Of a DNA stretch of 64,000 bases, positions 53,194-62,785 are shown piece by piece. The position numbers and the translations under genes are program-made. Every line of letters starts with the position of its first letter. The stretch's first letter is position 1. Source of the stretch: Rhodobacter sp. SGA-6-6 (GTDB taxonomy: Bacteria; Pseudomonadota; Alphaproteobacteria; Rhodobacterales; Rhodobacteraceae); NCBI RefSeq assembly GCF_011043545.1, contig NZ_JAAKGP010000002.1, positions 1 to 64,000 of the forward strand. The letters are read 5' to 3'. A model generated the notes under the pieces. The model searched no databases. It saw only the letters and a program-made list of their open reading frames with translations, and was not told the origin of the DNA.

Positions 53194-54125
53194 GTTTCCC
53201 CCGCTCCTGCTGCGGCGACCGGCACGGCCGCCGCCCGCCGCCGCGGCTGCACCAGCGCCACCCCGGCCAGCATCGCCGCCATCGCCAGCCAGACCAGGGG
53301 CGAGAACCGCTCTCCCAGCAGCAGCATCGCCCAGACCATCCCCGCCGCCGTGGTCAGGTAGCTGGACTGCGAGGCGAAGACCGACCCGGCCGAGGCCGCC
53401 AGCCAGACATAGGTGGCGTAAAGCAGCGCATGGAGCGCCGAGGACATCGCCAGCGCCGCATCGTCCCGGCCGAAGGGCGTGGGCCAGTAGAACTGCCCCG
53501 TGGCCAGCGTGATCGGCAGCACCAGCACCAGCCCGGCCAGGCAGGCCCCGAACATCGCCTGCAACCCGTCCATCCCCCTTGTGCCGGTGCGGGCGACATA
53601 GGTCGCCTCCAGCGCGTAGAACAGCGGCCCGATCATTGCGACCGGCAGGAAGGCCAGCATCGCCGCCTCCGGCAGCCCGGCCCCCGGCGCGGCGATCAGC
53701 AGGACGCCGCAAAGGCCGAGCAGCAGCCCCGCCAGCCGCCGCAGCGAGAAGCGGTCCATCCCCAGTGCCAGCGCCAGCGGAAAGGCGATCATCGGCACGG
53801 TGGAGATCAGCAGCGACATGATCCCCGCCGGCAGCCGCGCCACCGAGATGTAGAAGGTCGCATTGGGGATCACCGTGCCCAGCACCGCGACGATGACATA
53901 GAAGCGCAGCGCCTCGCGGCTGAGCTTCAGCCCCTTGCGCCGCACCAGCGCGACAAGACCCAGCACGATCACGCAGACCACCTGCTGCCAGAGGATCAGC
54001 CCGAACGGCCCGTGCCCGCCGCTGGTGGCGATCTTGCCCAAGGGCTGGGTCGAGCCCCAGCCGATGCCCAGCCACAGCAGGACCGGCAGGAACACCCAGC
54101 GGCTGCCGGTCAAGGTGCCGCTCAA
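53181..54125 (-). CDS. DMT superfamily transporter (EamA)
   Basis: A 314-residue protein with ten hydrophobic helices and two EamA domains (LLWLGIGWGSTQPLGKIATS in the first; MIGPLFYALEATYVARTGTR and SQSSYLTTAAGMVWAMLLLG in the second). Likely a metabolite exporter of unknown substrate. It overlaps the phosphodiesterase gene upstream by four bases and the SLC13 gene downstream by 13, so the three are coupled. Confidence 0.88.
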   Translation of the reverse strand: MSGTLTGSRWVFLPVLLWLGIGWGSTQPLGKIATSGGHGPFGLILWQQVVCVIVLGLVALVRRKGLKLSREALRFYVIVAVLGTVIPNATFYISVARLPAGIMSLLISTVPMIAFPLALALGMDRFSLRRLAGLLLGLCGVLLIAAPGAGLPEAAMLAFLPVAMIGPLFYALEATYVARTGTRGMDGLQAMFGACLAGLVLVLPITLATGQFYWPTPFGRDDAALAMSSALHALLYATYVWLAASAGSVFASQSSYLTTAAGMVWAMLLLGERFSPLVWLAMAAMLAGVALVQPRRRAAAVPVAAAGAGETCSA

Positions 54126-54934
54126 GGTGCGGCCTCCATCAGCCGCCCGCCCTGCCGCACCATGGCGACGCGGGTGGCCAAGCCGGTGCGGTCGTCGGTC
54201 TCGACGAAGACACCGCAGAGCGTGGCCTCACCGCCCGCCGGCTCGAACCGCGCCTTCGACATGCCGGTGACGAAGCGGCGCATCGGCTCCAGCTTCTCCA
54301 TCCCGATGACCGAGTCGTAGTCGCCGCACATGCCGGCGTCGGTCAGATAAGCGGTGCCGCCCTTCAGGATCTGCGCATCGCCGGTGGGCACATGGGTATG
54401 AGTGCCGACGACAAGGCTCGCCTGCCCGTCGCACCAATGCGCCATCCCCATTTTCTCGGAGGTGGCCTCTGCATGGACATCGACGATGGCCGCCTGCACC
54501 GCGGCGCCCAGCCTATGCGCCTTCAGCACCGGCTCGATGGCGGAAAACGGGTCGTCGAAAGGCTGCTTCATGAACACCCGCCCCAGCACCTGCGCCACCA
54601 GCACCTTGCGGCCGCCGGGCGCGTCATAGACCCGCGCGCCCTTGCCCGGCGCCAGTTTCGAGTAATTCACCGGCCGCAGGATCCGCGGCTCTTCCTCCAG
54701 CAGCGGCACGATGTCCTTCTGGTCGAAGGCATGGTCGCCCAGCGTCACCACGTCCGCCCCCGCCGCCAGCAGGCCGCGCGCATGTTCCGCCGAAAGCCCC
54801 ATGCCGCCGGTGGCGTTCTCGCCGTTGACCACGACGAAATCCAGCCCCCAGGCCGTGCGCAGCGCAGGCAGCCGCTCGGCCACCGCACGGCGGCCGGTCT
54901 TGCCCATCACATCGCCCAGGAACAATAGCCTCAT
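54122..54934 (-). CDS. YmdB-type metallophosphoesterase (TIGR00282 family)
   Basis: A 270-residue calcineurin-like phosphoesterase. Metal-binding motifs: MRLLFLGDVMGKTGRRAV, VVVNGENATGGMGLS, VTLGDHAFDQ, VDVHAEATSEKMGMAHWCDG and VVGTHTHVPTGDAQIL. DAGMCGDYDSVIGMEK completes the family pattern. Bacillus YmdB is a cyclic-nucleotide phosphodiesterase affecting biofilm; whether this one does the same is unknown. In alphaproteobacteria the gene is commonly present outside any operon of clear function. Confidence 0.93.
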   Translation of the reverse strand: MRLLFLGDVMGKTGRRAVAERLPALRTAWGLDFVVVNGENATGGMGLSAEHARGLLAAGADVVTLGDHAFDQKDIVPLLEEEPRILRPVNYSKLAPGKGARVYDAPGGRKVLVAQVLGRVFMKQPFDDPFSAIEPVLKAHRLGAAVQAAIVDVHAEATSEKMGMAHWCDGQASLVVGTHTHVPTGDAQILKGGTAYLTDAGMCGDYDSVIGMEKLEPMRRFVTGMSKARFEPAGGEATLCGVFVETDDRTGLATRVAMVRQGGRLMEAAP

Positions 54935-55108
54935 GCGCTCCGATTAGGCCCCCGGCCCGGTTCCCGCAAGCCCCGACAGAAGGCGCGGACCATTCGGGCC
55001 CTCCGCCGGAGATGAATATTCTCCCCGCCCCCCTCGGGCCACCGGGGCCGCGCCGGAAATCCCCCGCCGCCCTTTGCAATCGCCCCGCCTGGGCCCTACC
55101 TTCCCGCC
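54935..55108. other. Divergent intergenic region before lhr
   Basis: 174 very GC-rich bases between the divergent phosphodiesterase and helicase genes, presumably with both promoters. No box is assigned. Confidence 0.4.
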
Positions 55109-57496
55109 ATGGTCCCGCTTCCCGCCCCCCTCTCCCGCTGGTTCGCCGCGCAAGCCTGGGCGCTGCATCCCCACCAACAGGCGATGCTGGAGCGCGCCTC
55201 CGCCGCCTCCACCCTGCTGATCGCGCCCACCGGCGGCGGCAAGACGCTTGCAGGATTCCTGCCGACGCTTGCCGAACTGGCGCAGAATCCCGCCCCCGGC
55301 TTGCACACGCTCTACATTTCGCCGCTGAAAGCCCTGACCGCCGACATCCGCCGCAACCTGCGCCGCCCGATCGAAGGCGCGGGCCTGGCGATAAGGGTCG
55401 AGGACCGCACCGGCGACACCTCCGCCACCGCCCGCAAGCGCCAGCGCGCCGATCCGCCGCATATCCTGCTGACCACGCCGGAAAGCCTGGCGCTGCTGCT
55501 CAGCTACGAGGACGCAGGGAAAGTCTTCGGCGGCCTGCAACGGGTGATCGTCGACGAACTCCATGCGCTGGCCGAGTCGAAGCGCGGCGACCAGTTGACC
55601 CTGCTGCTCGCCCGGCTACAGAGCCTTTCCCCCGGCCTCCGCCGCGCCGGCCTCTCCGCCACGGTCGAGGACCCGCCCGCGCTGGCCCGCTTCCTCGCCC
55701 CCGGCACGCAGGTGCTTCTGGCCGATCCCGGCCCCGATCCCGACATTTCCATGCTGGAGACCCCGCAGGCGCCGCCCTGGTCCGGCGGTGGCGGCCGCCA
55801 TGCGATCCCGGAAATCCTGAAGCAGATCAAGGCCCACCGGACCACATTGATCTTCCACAACACCCGCGCCCAGGCCGAGCTGTTCTTCCACGACCTCTGG
55901 CTGTCGAACGACGAGGGCCTGCCCATCGGCATCCACCACGGCTCGCTCGCCCGCGAACAGCGCGAGAAGGTGGAGGCCGCGATGGCCGAGGGCCGGCTGC
56001 GCGCCGTGGTCTGCACCGGCTCGCTGGACCTCGGCATCGACTGGGGCGATGTCGATCTGGTGATCCAGGTCGGCGCGCCGAAGAACGTCAAGCGACTGGT
56101 GCAGCGGATCGGCCGCGCCAACCACCGCTACAACGCGCCGTCGAAGGCGCTGCTGGTCCCCGCCAACCGCTTCGAGGTGGTGGAATGCCGGGCCGCTCTC
56201 GATGCCGTCCGCGACCGCACGCTGGACGGCGAACCGCGCGGCCCCGGCTCCCGCGACGTGCTGTGCCTGCACATCCTGATGACCGCCTGCGCCGGCCCCT
56301 TCGATCCCGATGCGCTCTACCGGGAGATCGCCACCGCCGGCCCCTACCACGACATCTCGCGGCTGGACTTCGACCGCACGCTGGATTTCGTGGCGACCGG
56401 CGGCTACGCGCTCCGCGCCTACGACCGCTGGCAAAGGCTGAAGCAGACCGGCCCGCTCTGGCACCTGCGCGATCCGCGCACGGCGGCGGTGATCCGCCAG
56501 AACCTCGGCACCATCGTCGACAGCGAGATGATGAAGGTCCGCCTGCGCGGCCGCGGCCAGCCGCTCGGCGAGGTCGAGGAATCCTTCGCCTCCTCGCTGA
56601 CCCCCGGCGACACCTTCCTGATGGCCGGCCAGATCGTCCGCTACGAGGGGCTGAACGAACTGACCGTCGAGGTCACCCGCTCCGCCGCGAAGGATCCGCG
56701 CGTCGCCGTCTATTCGGGCACCAAATTCGCCACCTCCACCCTGCTGGCCGACCGTATCCTGCAGATCTTCCAGCAGGAGGACTGGCCTGGCCTGCCCGCC
56801 CACACCGCCGGCTGGCTGGCGCTGCAACGGCAGGTCTCCCGCCTGCCCGACCGCGATTCGCTCTTGCTGGAAAGCTTCCCGCACGAAGGGCGCGAGCATC
56901 TCTGCATCTACGGCTTCGCCGGGCGCAACGCCCAGCAGACCCTCGGCCTGCTGGTGACGAAACAGATGGAGGAACAGGGGCTCGACCCGCTCGGCTTCGT
57001 CGCCACCGACTACGCCACGCTGATCTGGGGCCTTTCCCCCGTCACCGACCCTGCCCCGCTGTTCGAGGTGGAAACCCTGCGGCAGGGGCTGGAGACCTGG
57101 CTTTCCTCCAACGCCCTGATGAAGCGCACCTTCCGCAACGTCGCCATCGTCGCCGGCCTGATCGAGCGCAGCCACCACGGCCGCCGCAAGACCGGGCGGC
57201 AGGCCACGTTTTCCTCCGACATCCTCTACGACACCCTGCGCCGCTACGACCCCGGCCACCTGCTGCTGCAGATCACCAGGGACGAGGCGATGCGCGGCCT
57301 GATCGACTTCTCGCGGATCGAGGGCCTGCTGGCCCGCACCGAAGGCCGCATCGACCTGCGCCGCCTGGACCGGGTGACGCCGCTTTCCGCGCCGCTGTTC
57401 CTGGAGCCCAGCAAGGTGCCGATCGAGGGGCAGGCCCGCGAAAAGCTTGCAGATGCGGCGGCGAAAGCGCTTATGCAGGCGGCAGGACTTGTCTGA
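55109..57496 (+). CDS. Ligase-associated DEXH-box helicase (Lhr-core type)
   Basis: A 795-residue superfamily 2 helicase of the Lhr family. Walker A is LIAPTGGGKTLAGFLP, the DEAH-type box is VIVDELHALAESKRGDQL, motif III is SATVEDPPAL, and motifs V and VI are VVCTGSLDLGIDWGDVDLVI and QRIGRANHRYN. The C-terminal half is the Lhr winged-helix and DUF4910-like region. It belongs to a set described as ligase-associated DNA damage response proteins, usually encoded with an ATP-dependent ligase, an exonuclease and PdeM. Only PdeM is beside it here. The very long frame 55012-59076 in another phase is a GC-driven shadow. Confidence 0.94.
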   Translation: MVPLPAPLSRWFAAQAWALHPHQQAMLERASAASTLLIAPTGGGKTLAGFLPTLAELAQNPAPGLHTLYISPLKALTADIRRNLRRPIEGAGLAIRVEDRTGDTSATARKRQRADPPHILLTTPESLALLLSYEDAGKVFGGLQRVIVDELHALAESKRGDQLTLLLARLQSLSPGLRRAGLSATVEDPPALARFLAPGTQVLLADPGPDPDISMLETPQAPPWSGGGGRHAIPEILKQIKAHRTTLIFHNTRAQAELFFHDLWLSNDEGLPIGIHHGSLAREQREKVEAAMAEGRLRAVVCTGSLDLGIDWGDVDLVIQVGAPKNVKRLVQRIGRANHRYNAPSKALLVPANRFEVVECRAALDAVRDRTLDGEPRGPGSRDVLCLHILMTACAGPFDPDALYREIATAGPYHDISRLDFDRTLDFVATGGYALRAYDRWQRLKQTGPLWHLRDPRTAAVIRQNLGTIVDSEMMKVRLRGRGQPLGEVEESFASSLTPGDTFLMAGQIVRYEGLNELTVEVTRSAAKDPRVAVYSGTKFATSTLLADRILQIFQQEDWPGLPAHTAGWLALQRQVSRLPDRDSLLLESFPHEGREHLCIYGFAGRNAQQTLGLLVTKQMEEQGLDPLGFVATDYATLIWGLSPVTDPAPLFEVETLRQGLETWLSSNALMKRTFRNVAIVAGLIERSHHGRRKTGRQATFSSDILYDTLRRYDPGHLLLQITRDEAMRGLIDFSRIEGLLARTEGRIDLRRLDRVTPLSAPLFLEPSKVPIEGQAREKLADAAAKALMQAAGLV

Positions 57497-57499
57497 ATC

Positions 57500-58147
57500 A
57501 TGCATTTCGCCCTGACCCTCGGCCCCGAGACCCTGCACGCCCTGCCCTCCGGCGCGCTGCACTGGCCCGCCCGCCGCCTGCTGGCGGTCAGCGACCTGCA
57601 TCTCGGCAAATCCGCCCGTCTCGCCCGCCGCGCCGGGGCGCTGCTGCCGCCCTACGAAACCCGCGCCACTTTGGAGCGACTGGATGCCGACATCGCCGCC
57701 ACCGCCCCCGCGACGGTGATCTGCCTCGGCGACAGTTTCGACGACCTCGCCGCCGCCGACAGTCTGGACGAGGGGGACGCCTTGTGGCTGACCCGGCTGA
57801 TGGCCGGGCGGGAGTGGATCTGGGTCGAAGGCAACCACGATCCCGGCCCGCTGTCGCTGGGCGGCAGCCACCGGGCCGAAGTCGGCTTCGGCGCGCTGAC
57901 CTTCCGGCACATCGCCGACCCGGCGGAAATGTTCGAGATTTCAGGCCATTACCACCCGAAGGCCCGGCTGGCCGGACAGGGAAAACCCTGTTTCCTGGCC
58001 GATGCGCGGCGGCTGATCCTGCCGGCCTACGGCGCCTATACCGGCGGGCTTTGGTGCGAGGACCCCACCCTTTCCGGCCTGATGCAGCCCGGCGCCCTTG
58101 CGATCCTGACCGGAGCAAGGGCGCGGGCGATCCCGATGCCGCGTTAG
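57500..58147 (+). CDS. pdeM: Ligase-associated DNA damage response endonuclease PdeM
   Basis: A 215-residue metallophosphoesterase. Motifs: [39 protein letters not shown] and [11 protein letters not shown], the four metal-binding blocks of calcineurin-like nucleases in the PdeM order. It starts three bases after the helicase stop, so the two form one transcriptional unit, and converges with folD, overlapping its end by four bases. Confidence 0.93.
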   Translation: MHFALTLGPETLHALPSGALHWPARRLLAVSDLHLGKSARLARRAGALLPPYETRATLERLDADIAATAPATVICLGDSFDDLAAADSLDEGDALWLTRLMAGREWIWVEGNHDPGPLSLGGSHRAEVGFGALTFRHIADPAEMFEISGHYHPKARLAGQGKPCFLADARRLILPAYGAYTGGLWCEDPTLSGLMQPGALAILTGARARAIPMPR

Positions 58148-59034
58148 GCCGTCAGCCCCTTCGGTTCTTCCAGCCCGTTGGCGCGGCAGCAGGCGGTCAG
58201 GGTATTGGCCAGCAGGCAGGCGATGGTCATCGGCCCCACCCCGCCCGGCACCGGGGTGATCGCCCCGGCCACCTTGGCCGCGCTTTCGTAATGCACGTCG
58301 CCGACCAGCTTGGCCTTGCCGTCGCGCTCGATCCGGTTGATGCCCACGTCGATCACGGTGGCCCCCGGCCGCACCATCTCGCCGGTGATCATCTCCGGCC
58401 GGCCCACGGCGGCGACCAGGATGTCGGCCCGCTTGCAGACCTCGGCCAGGTCCTTCGTGCGCGAATGCGCGATGGTCACGGTGCAGCTGTCGCCCAGCAG
58501 CAGTTGCGCCATCGGCTTGCCGACGATGTTCGACCGCCCCACCACCACGGCATTCAGCCCCGAGAGCGAGCCGTGATGGTCGCGCAGCATCATCAGGCAG
58601 CCGAGCGGCGTGCAGGGCACCATCGACTTCTGCCCGGTCCCCAACAGCCCCACGTTCGAGATGTGGAATCCGTCCACATCCTTCGCCGGCTCGATCCGGT
58701 TGATCACCAGTTCCGAGTTCAGGTGAGCAGGCAGCGGCAACTGCACCAGAATCCCGTGGACTTTCGGATCGGCGTTCAGCTGGTCGATCAGCGCCAGCAG
58801 CTCGGCCTCGGACGTCGTGGCCGGCAGACGATGTTCGAAAGAGGCCATTCCGACCTCGACGGTCGAGGCGTGCTTGTTGCGCACATAGACCTGGCTGGCC
58901 GGGTCCTCGCCCACCAGCACCACGGCGAGACCCGGCTGGATGCCCTTCTCGTCCTTCAGCTTCGTCACATGGGCCGCCACCTGCGCCCGCACATTGGCCG
59001 CAAAGGCCTTGCCGTCGATCACCTTGGCCGTCAT
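58144..59034 (-). CDS. folD: Bifunctional methylene-THF dehydrogenase / methenyl-THF cyclohydrolase
   Basis: A 296-residue enzyme interconverting 5,10-methylene-, methenyl- and 10-formyl-tetrahydrofolate with NADP. All catalytic features are present: Tyr50 and Lys54 in [10 protein letters not shown], the glutamine in [10 protein letters not shown], Asp120 in KDVDGFH, PCTPLG, and the NADP motif [37 protein letters not shown] ends the family pattern. It is the last gene of the fhs - chorismate mutase - folD2 - folD run, 11 bases after folD2. Confidence 0.95.
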   Translation of the reverse strand: MTAKVIDGKAFAANVRAQVAAHVTKLKDEKGIQPGLAVVLVGEDPASQVYVRNKHASTVEVGMASFEHRLPATTSEAELLALIDQLNADPKVHGILVQLPLPAHLNSELVINRIEPAKDVDGFHISNVGLLGTGQKSMVPCTPLGCLMMLRDHHGSLSGLNAVVVGRSNIVGKPMAQLLLGDSCTVTIAHSRTKDLAEVCKRADILVAAVGRPEMITGEMVRPGATVIDVGINRIERDGKAKLVGDVHYESAAKVAGAITPVPGGVGPMTIACLLANTLTACCRANGLEEPKGLTA

Positions 59035-59045
59035 CCGATCCTCCT

Positions 59046-59924
59046 TCAGACCGCGGCCGCAAAGGCGGCGCGGTAATGGTCCATCTGCATCCGTGTCGCC
59101 AGAACGGCGTTGTTCATCAGGATCGCCACCGTGACCGGGCCGACCCCGCCGGGCACCGGGGTGATCCAGCCCGCCACCTCGGCGCAGCTGGCGAAATCGG
59201 CGTCGCCTACGGTCTTGCCGTCGACCCGGTTGATGCCGATGTCGATCAGCGCCGCCCCGGGTTTCAGCATCTCGCCCCGCACCAGCCCGGGCTTGCCGAC
59301 GGCGACGAAGACCGCATCGGCGGCGCGGCTGTGCACCGCCACCTGCCGGGTCATGTGGTGGCAGACGGTGACGGTGGCGCCCAGGCCCATCATCAGGAAG
59401 GCGATCGGCTTGCCGACGATCTCGGAATGGCCGATCACGCAGACATCCAGCCCTTCCATCTTCAGGGGCAGCGTCTTCAGGATCTCCACCGCCGCTACTG
59501 CGGTGCAGGGGCCGAGGGTCAGGTCGTTGTAGACGATGTTGCCGATGGACGAGGGATGCATCCCCTCGACATCCTTCAGCGGATGCACCGCCTTCTGCAG
59601 CGATTTCACCGGGATATGCGAAGGCAAGGGGCGCTGGATGATGACGCCGTTCACCCGCGGGTCGGCGTTCAGGCCCTGGATGACGCCGGTCAGCTGCTCC
59701 AGCGAAATCGCCTCGGGGTAGTTGCGGGCCTCGAAGGCCACACCCGCGGCCTCGGCCGAGCGCTGCTGGTTGCGGACATACAATTCCGCCGCCGCCACGT
59801 CGCCGACCGAGATCGACACCAGCCGCGGCGCCCATCCGGCCTCGGCCAGCCTTTCGGCCTCGGCGCGGGTCTCCGCGCGCATCCGGGCCGCGATGGCCTT
59901 GCCGTCGATCAGCGTGGCACTCAT
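59046..59924 (-). CDS. FolD paralogue with altered catalytic residues
   Basis: A 292-residue homologue of FolD. The fold is complete ([56 protein letters not shown]), but Tyr49 is followed four residues later by Gln53, where FolD has the catalytic lysine (compare YVRNK in the neighbouring folD with YVRNQ here). The active-site aspartate of KDVDG is glutamate (KDVEG, Glu119), and PCTP has become PCTA. The lysine is needed for the cyclohydrolase step in characterised FolD enzymes, so this protein may be a dehydrogenase only or have another role. It lies between the chorismate-mutase-like gene and folD. Confidence 0.9.
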   Translation of the reverse strand: MSATLIDGKAIAARMRAETRAEAERLAEAGWAPRLVSISVGDVAAAELYVRNQQRSAEAAGVAFEARNYPEAISLEQLTGVIQGLNADPRVNGVIIQRPLPSHIPVKSLQKAVHPLKDVEGMHPSSIGNIVYNDLTLGPCTAVAAVEILKTLPLKMEGLDVCVIGHSEIVGKPIAFLMMGLGATVTVCHHMTRQVAVHSRAADAVFVAVGKPGLVRGEMLKPGAALIDIGINRVDGKTVGDADFASCAEVAGWITPVPGGVGPVTVAILMNNAVLATRMQMDHYRAAFAAAV

Positions 59925-59943
59925 CTGCCGCTTCGTCCCTTCC

Positions 59944-60255
59944 TCAGCCCCGCCGCAGCGAATCCGGCCCCAGCCGGCTTTCCTCGCGGGCGATGGACCA
60001 GTCGATCAGCCGCCGCCACAGCTTTTCCACCAGATCGGGCGGCAGGCCGTAGGTCTCGGCATGGCGGCGGACGTTCTGCACCACCTGCTCCACCCGGTCG
60101 TCGATCCTGGCCGGCAGGTCCACCTCCGCCTTGATCTCGGCCGCCCGGTCGATATAGCCCGCCCTTTCGGCGAAAAGCCGGACGAGATCCTCGTCCAGCC
60201 GGTCGATCTCGGCCCGGATATGGGCCATGGTCGTGCAATCCTCGGGCTTGCGCAT
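59944..60255 (-). CDS. Chorismate mutase (AroQ type)
   Basis: A 103-residue all-helical protein: MAHIRAEIDRLDEDLVRLFA, ERAGYIDRAAEIKAEVDLPA, RIDDRVEQVVQNVRRHAETY and LVEKLWRRLIDWSIAREESR, the AroQ layout with the basic catalytic residues (Arg14-like, Lys in EIKAEV, Arg in RIDDRVEQV). It may convert chorismate to prephenate, or be the related isochorismate-pyruvate lyase. GGAGA nine bases before the ATG supports the start at 60255. Its place inside a folate C1 operon is unusual for aromatic biosynthesis. Confidence 0.85.
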   Translation of the reverse strand: MRKPEDCTTMAHIRAEIDRLDEDLVRLFAERAGYIDRAAEIKAEVDLPARIDDRVEQVVQNVRRHAETYGLPPDLVEKLWRRLIDWSIAREESRLGPDSLRRG

Positions 60256-60320
60256 CTGTCGTTCTCCTGTCCGGGCCGCCCCCAGATAAGGCGGCGGCCC
60301 GGGAAGGACAATGCGGCGCC

Positions 60321-61997
60321 TTAGAACAGGCCCTCGACCTGGCCGGCGTCGTTCAGCCGGATCACTTCCGCGCTCGGCACCTTGGGCAGGCCCGGCATGG
60401 TCATGATCTCGCCGCAGATCACCACGATGAAGCCGGCACCGGCCGAAAGCCGCACTTCGCGGATCGGGATGGTGTGGCCGGTCGGCGCGCCGCGCAGGTT
60501 CGGGTCGGTCGAGAAGGAATACTGGGTCTTCGCCATGCAGACCGGCAGGTTGCCGTAGCCCGCGGCCTCCCAAGCCTTCAACTGGTCGCGCACCGACTTG
60601 TCGGCGATCACCTCGTCGGCATGGTAGATGCGCTTGGCGATGGTCTCGACCTTCTGGAACAGGCCCATCTCGTCGGGGTAGAGCGGCGCGAAGTTGGCGG
60701 TGCCGCCCTCGGCCAGCTTGACCACGGTATGGGCGAGGTCCTCGACCCCGGCCGAGCCGTTGGCCCAGTGCTTGCACAGCACCGCCTCGGCGCCCTGTTC
60801 GGCGACATAGGCCTTGACCGCCGCCACTTCGGCATCGGTGTCGCTGTAGAAGTGGTTGATCGCAACCACCACCGGCACGCCGAAGCCCTTCACGTTGGCG
60901 ATGTGGCGGCCGAGGTTCGGGCAGCCCTTCTTCACGGCTTCCACGTTCTCGGTGCCCAGGTCGGCCTTGGCGACGCCGCCGTTCATCTTCATCGCGCGGA
61001 CGGTGGCCACGATCACCGCCGCCGCCGGCTTCAGCCCGGCCTTGCGGCACTTGATGTCGAAGAACTTCTCGGCGCCCAGGTCGGCACCGAAGCCGGCCTC
61101 GGTCACCACGTATTCGCCCAGCTTCAGCGCGGTCTTGGTGGCGATGACGCTATTGCAGCCGTGGGCGATGTTGGCGAAGGGGCCGCCGTGGACGAAGGCC
61201 GGGTTGTTTTCCAGCGTCTGCACCAGGTTCGGCTGCATCGCGTCCTTCAACAGCACGGTCATCGCGCCGTCAGCCTTGATGTCGCGGCAGTAGACCGGCT
61301 TCTTGTCGCGGGTATAGGCGACCACGATGTCGCCCAGCCGCTTCTGCAGGTCTTCCAGGTCCTTCGACAGGCAGAGGATCGCCATGACTTCCGAAGCCAC
61401 GGTGATGTCGAAGCCGGTCTGGCGCGGGAAGCCGTTCGAGACGCCGCCCAGGTTCACCACGATGTCGCGGAGCGCGCGGTCGTTCATGTCCATCACCCGG
61501 CGCCACACCACGCGGCGGGCGTCGATGTTCAGGTCGTTGCCCCAGTAGATGTGGTTGTCGATCATCGCCGACAGCAGGTTGTGGGCCGAGGTGATCGCAT
61601 GGAAGTCGCCGGTGAAGTGGAGGTTCATCTCCTCCATCGGCACGACCTGGGCCATGCCGCCGCCCGCGGCGCCGCCCTTCATGCCGAAGTTCGGGCCGAG
61701 CGAGGCCTCGCGGATGCAGATCACCGCCTTCTTGCCGATGCGGTTCAGCCCGTCGCCCAGGCCCACGGTGGTGGTGGTCTTGCCTTCGCCCGCCGGCGTC
61801 GGGTTGATCGCGGTGACGAGGATCAGCTTGCCGTCGGGCTTGCCTTCCAGCGACTTGATGAACTCCTGGCTGACCTTGGCCTTGTCATGGCCGTAGGGCA
61901 GCAGGTGTTCGGCCGGGATGCCCAGCTTGGCGCCGATCTCCATGATCGGCTTCTTCTTCGCTTCGCGCGCAATCTCGATGTCGGTCTTGAAGGCCAT
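60321..61997 (-). CDS. fhs: Formate--tetrahydrofolate ligase
   Basis: A 558-residue enzyme that activates formate with ATP to 10-formyl-THF. It contains the ATP-binding loop [60 protein letters not shown] and [20 protein letters not shown], all family hallmarks. Length is normal. With folD and folD2 downstream it links formate to the C1 pool, as used in methylotrophic growth, glycine/serine metabolism or breakdown of methylated compounds in Rhodobacteraceae. Confidence 0.97.
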   Translation of the reverse strand: MAFKTDIEIAREAKKKPIMEIGAKLGIPAEHLLPYGHDKAKVSQEFIKSLEGKPDGKLILVTAINPTPAGEGKTTTTVGLGDGLNRIGKKAVICIREASLGPNFGMKGGAAGGGMAQVVPMEEMNLHFTGDFHAITSAHNLLSAMIDNHIYWGNDLNIDARRVVWRRVMDMNDRALRDIVVNLGGVSNGFPRQTGFDITVASEVMAILCLSKDLEDLQKRLGDIVVAYTRDKKPVYCRDIKADGAMTVLLKDAMQPNLVQTLENNPAFVHGGPFANIAHGCNSVIATKTALKLGEYVVTEAGFGADLGAEKFFDIKCRKAGLKPAAAVIVATVRAMKMNGGVAKADLGTENVEAVKKGCPNLGRHIANVKGFGVPVVVAINHFYSDTDAEVAAVKAYVAEQGAEAVLCKHWANGSAGVEDLAHTVVKLAEGGTANFAPLYPDEMGLFQKVETIAKRIYHADEVIADKSVRDQLKAWEAAGYGNLPVCMAKTQYSFSTDPNLRGAPTGHTIPIREVRLSAGAGFIVVICGEIMTMPGLPKVPSAEVIRLNDAGQVEGLF

Positions 61998-62163
61998 GTG
62001 CGTCTCCCACGGGCGGCTGGCGTGCCGGATATTCCATTAGCGACGTGATAGCGGTGGACATCGGTATGCAACGGCCGGTTTGCGACATGAAAGCCGCAAA
62101 ATTCGCCAGCCGCTGTGTCCGGCCCGGAATTGGGGGATTTCAGGGGAAAACTTTCCCCCGCCG
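61998..62163. other. fhs upstream region with a terminator-like hairpin
   Basis: 166 bases between the fhs start and the MOSC gene end, presumably with the promoter of the fhs operon. No folate riboswitch pattern that I know is visible. The hairpin at 62143-62158 is listed separately. Confidence 0.45.
62143..62158 (-). terminator. Hairpin after the MOSC gene
   Basis: GGGGAAA and TTTCCCC pair perfectly around AC, six bases beyond the MOSC stop codon. Its position fits a terminator for the minus-strand transcript ending there, although the following T-run is weak. Confidence 0.55.
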
Positions 62164-62784
62164 TCACTCCGCCGCCAGCCCGCGGGCGTCGTCCAGACAG
62201 ACCCAGGGGCGCTGGTCCGGGACATGCAGCCGCAGCACGTCGCCCAGCCGCAGCAGGCCCTCGCGTTCCACCCAGGCCGTCACCCCGCGCTTGCCCATGG
62301 CCGCGGTCTTGAAGGTCTTGCCCCGGCCGCCGGTGGCCTTGGCGATCGTCACCGCAGGCTCCTGGCAGGGATGGTTGATCATGTCCACCACCAGCGTCAC
62401 CCCGTCCGGCCCCTGCAACCGGCTGGAGGGCGGGACATGGGTGAAATCCGGTATCCCCTCCAGCACCAGCGAGGCGCCGACCCAGGCGTGGTTCCACTCG
62501 GCCGCCAACCCCAAGTCGGCGGCGACCTCGGCCATCTCCTCGGCGCTGACGAGGCACAACTGGCGGGTGTTGCGGATGGGGGTGCCGCGCGGATGCTGCG
62601 CCAGCACGCGCGAGCAGGAGGGCCGGGTCTCGCCGCCGTGGCTTTCGCGGGCATAGCCGGCGAAGGTCAGCGGCATCTCGGTGACGGGCACCGAGGTGAT
62701 CACCAGGTTCTCGACCGGCACCTCCTGCGTGCCCATCCAGACCACGCGGGCGGTGAAATCGGTGGGTTTCAGGGCGATCGGCAT
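62164..62784 (-). CDS. MOSC domain-containing protein
   Basis: A 206-residue protein of the MOSC (molybdenum cofactor sulfurase C-terminal) superfamily, a beta-strand-rich domain thought to bind molybdenum cofactor or carry sulfur. MPLTFAGYARESHGGETRPS, PIRNTRQLCLVSAEEMAEVA, WVGASLVLEGIPDFTHVPPS and DMINHPCQEPAVTI with its conserved cysteine fit the family. The substrate is unknown. It begins two bases after the methyltransferase stop. Confidence 0.85.
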   Translation of the reverse strand: MPIALKPTDFTARVVWMGTQEVPVENLVITSVPVTEMPLTFAGYARESHGGETRPSCSRVLAQHPRGTPIRNTRQLCLVSAEEMAEVAADLGLAAEWNHAWVGASLVLEGIPDFTHVPPSSRLQGPDGVTLVVDMINHPCQEPAVTIAKATGGRGKTFKTAAMGKRGVTAWVEREGLLRLGDVLRLHVPDQRPWVCLDDARGLAAE

Positions 62785-62785
62785 G

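Noticed and set aside
51283-53361. 692-codon plus-strand frame
   Set aside because: Antisense to the SLC13 transporter; histidine/glutamine-rich shadow translation.
55012-59076. 1354-codon plus-strand frame
   Set aside because: It covers the helicase, pdeM and folD genes in the wrong phase. The arginine/proline-rich translation is typical of a shadow in GC-rich DNA.
61998-62163. Possible tetrahydrofolate riboswitch before fhs
   Set aside because: No pattern of the known folate riboswitch classes could be recognised in this short stretch.
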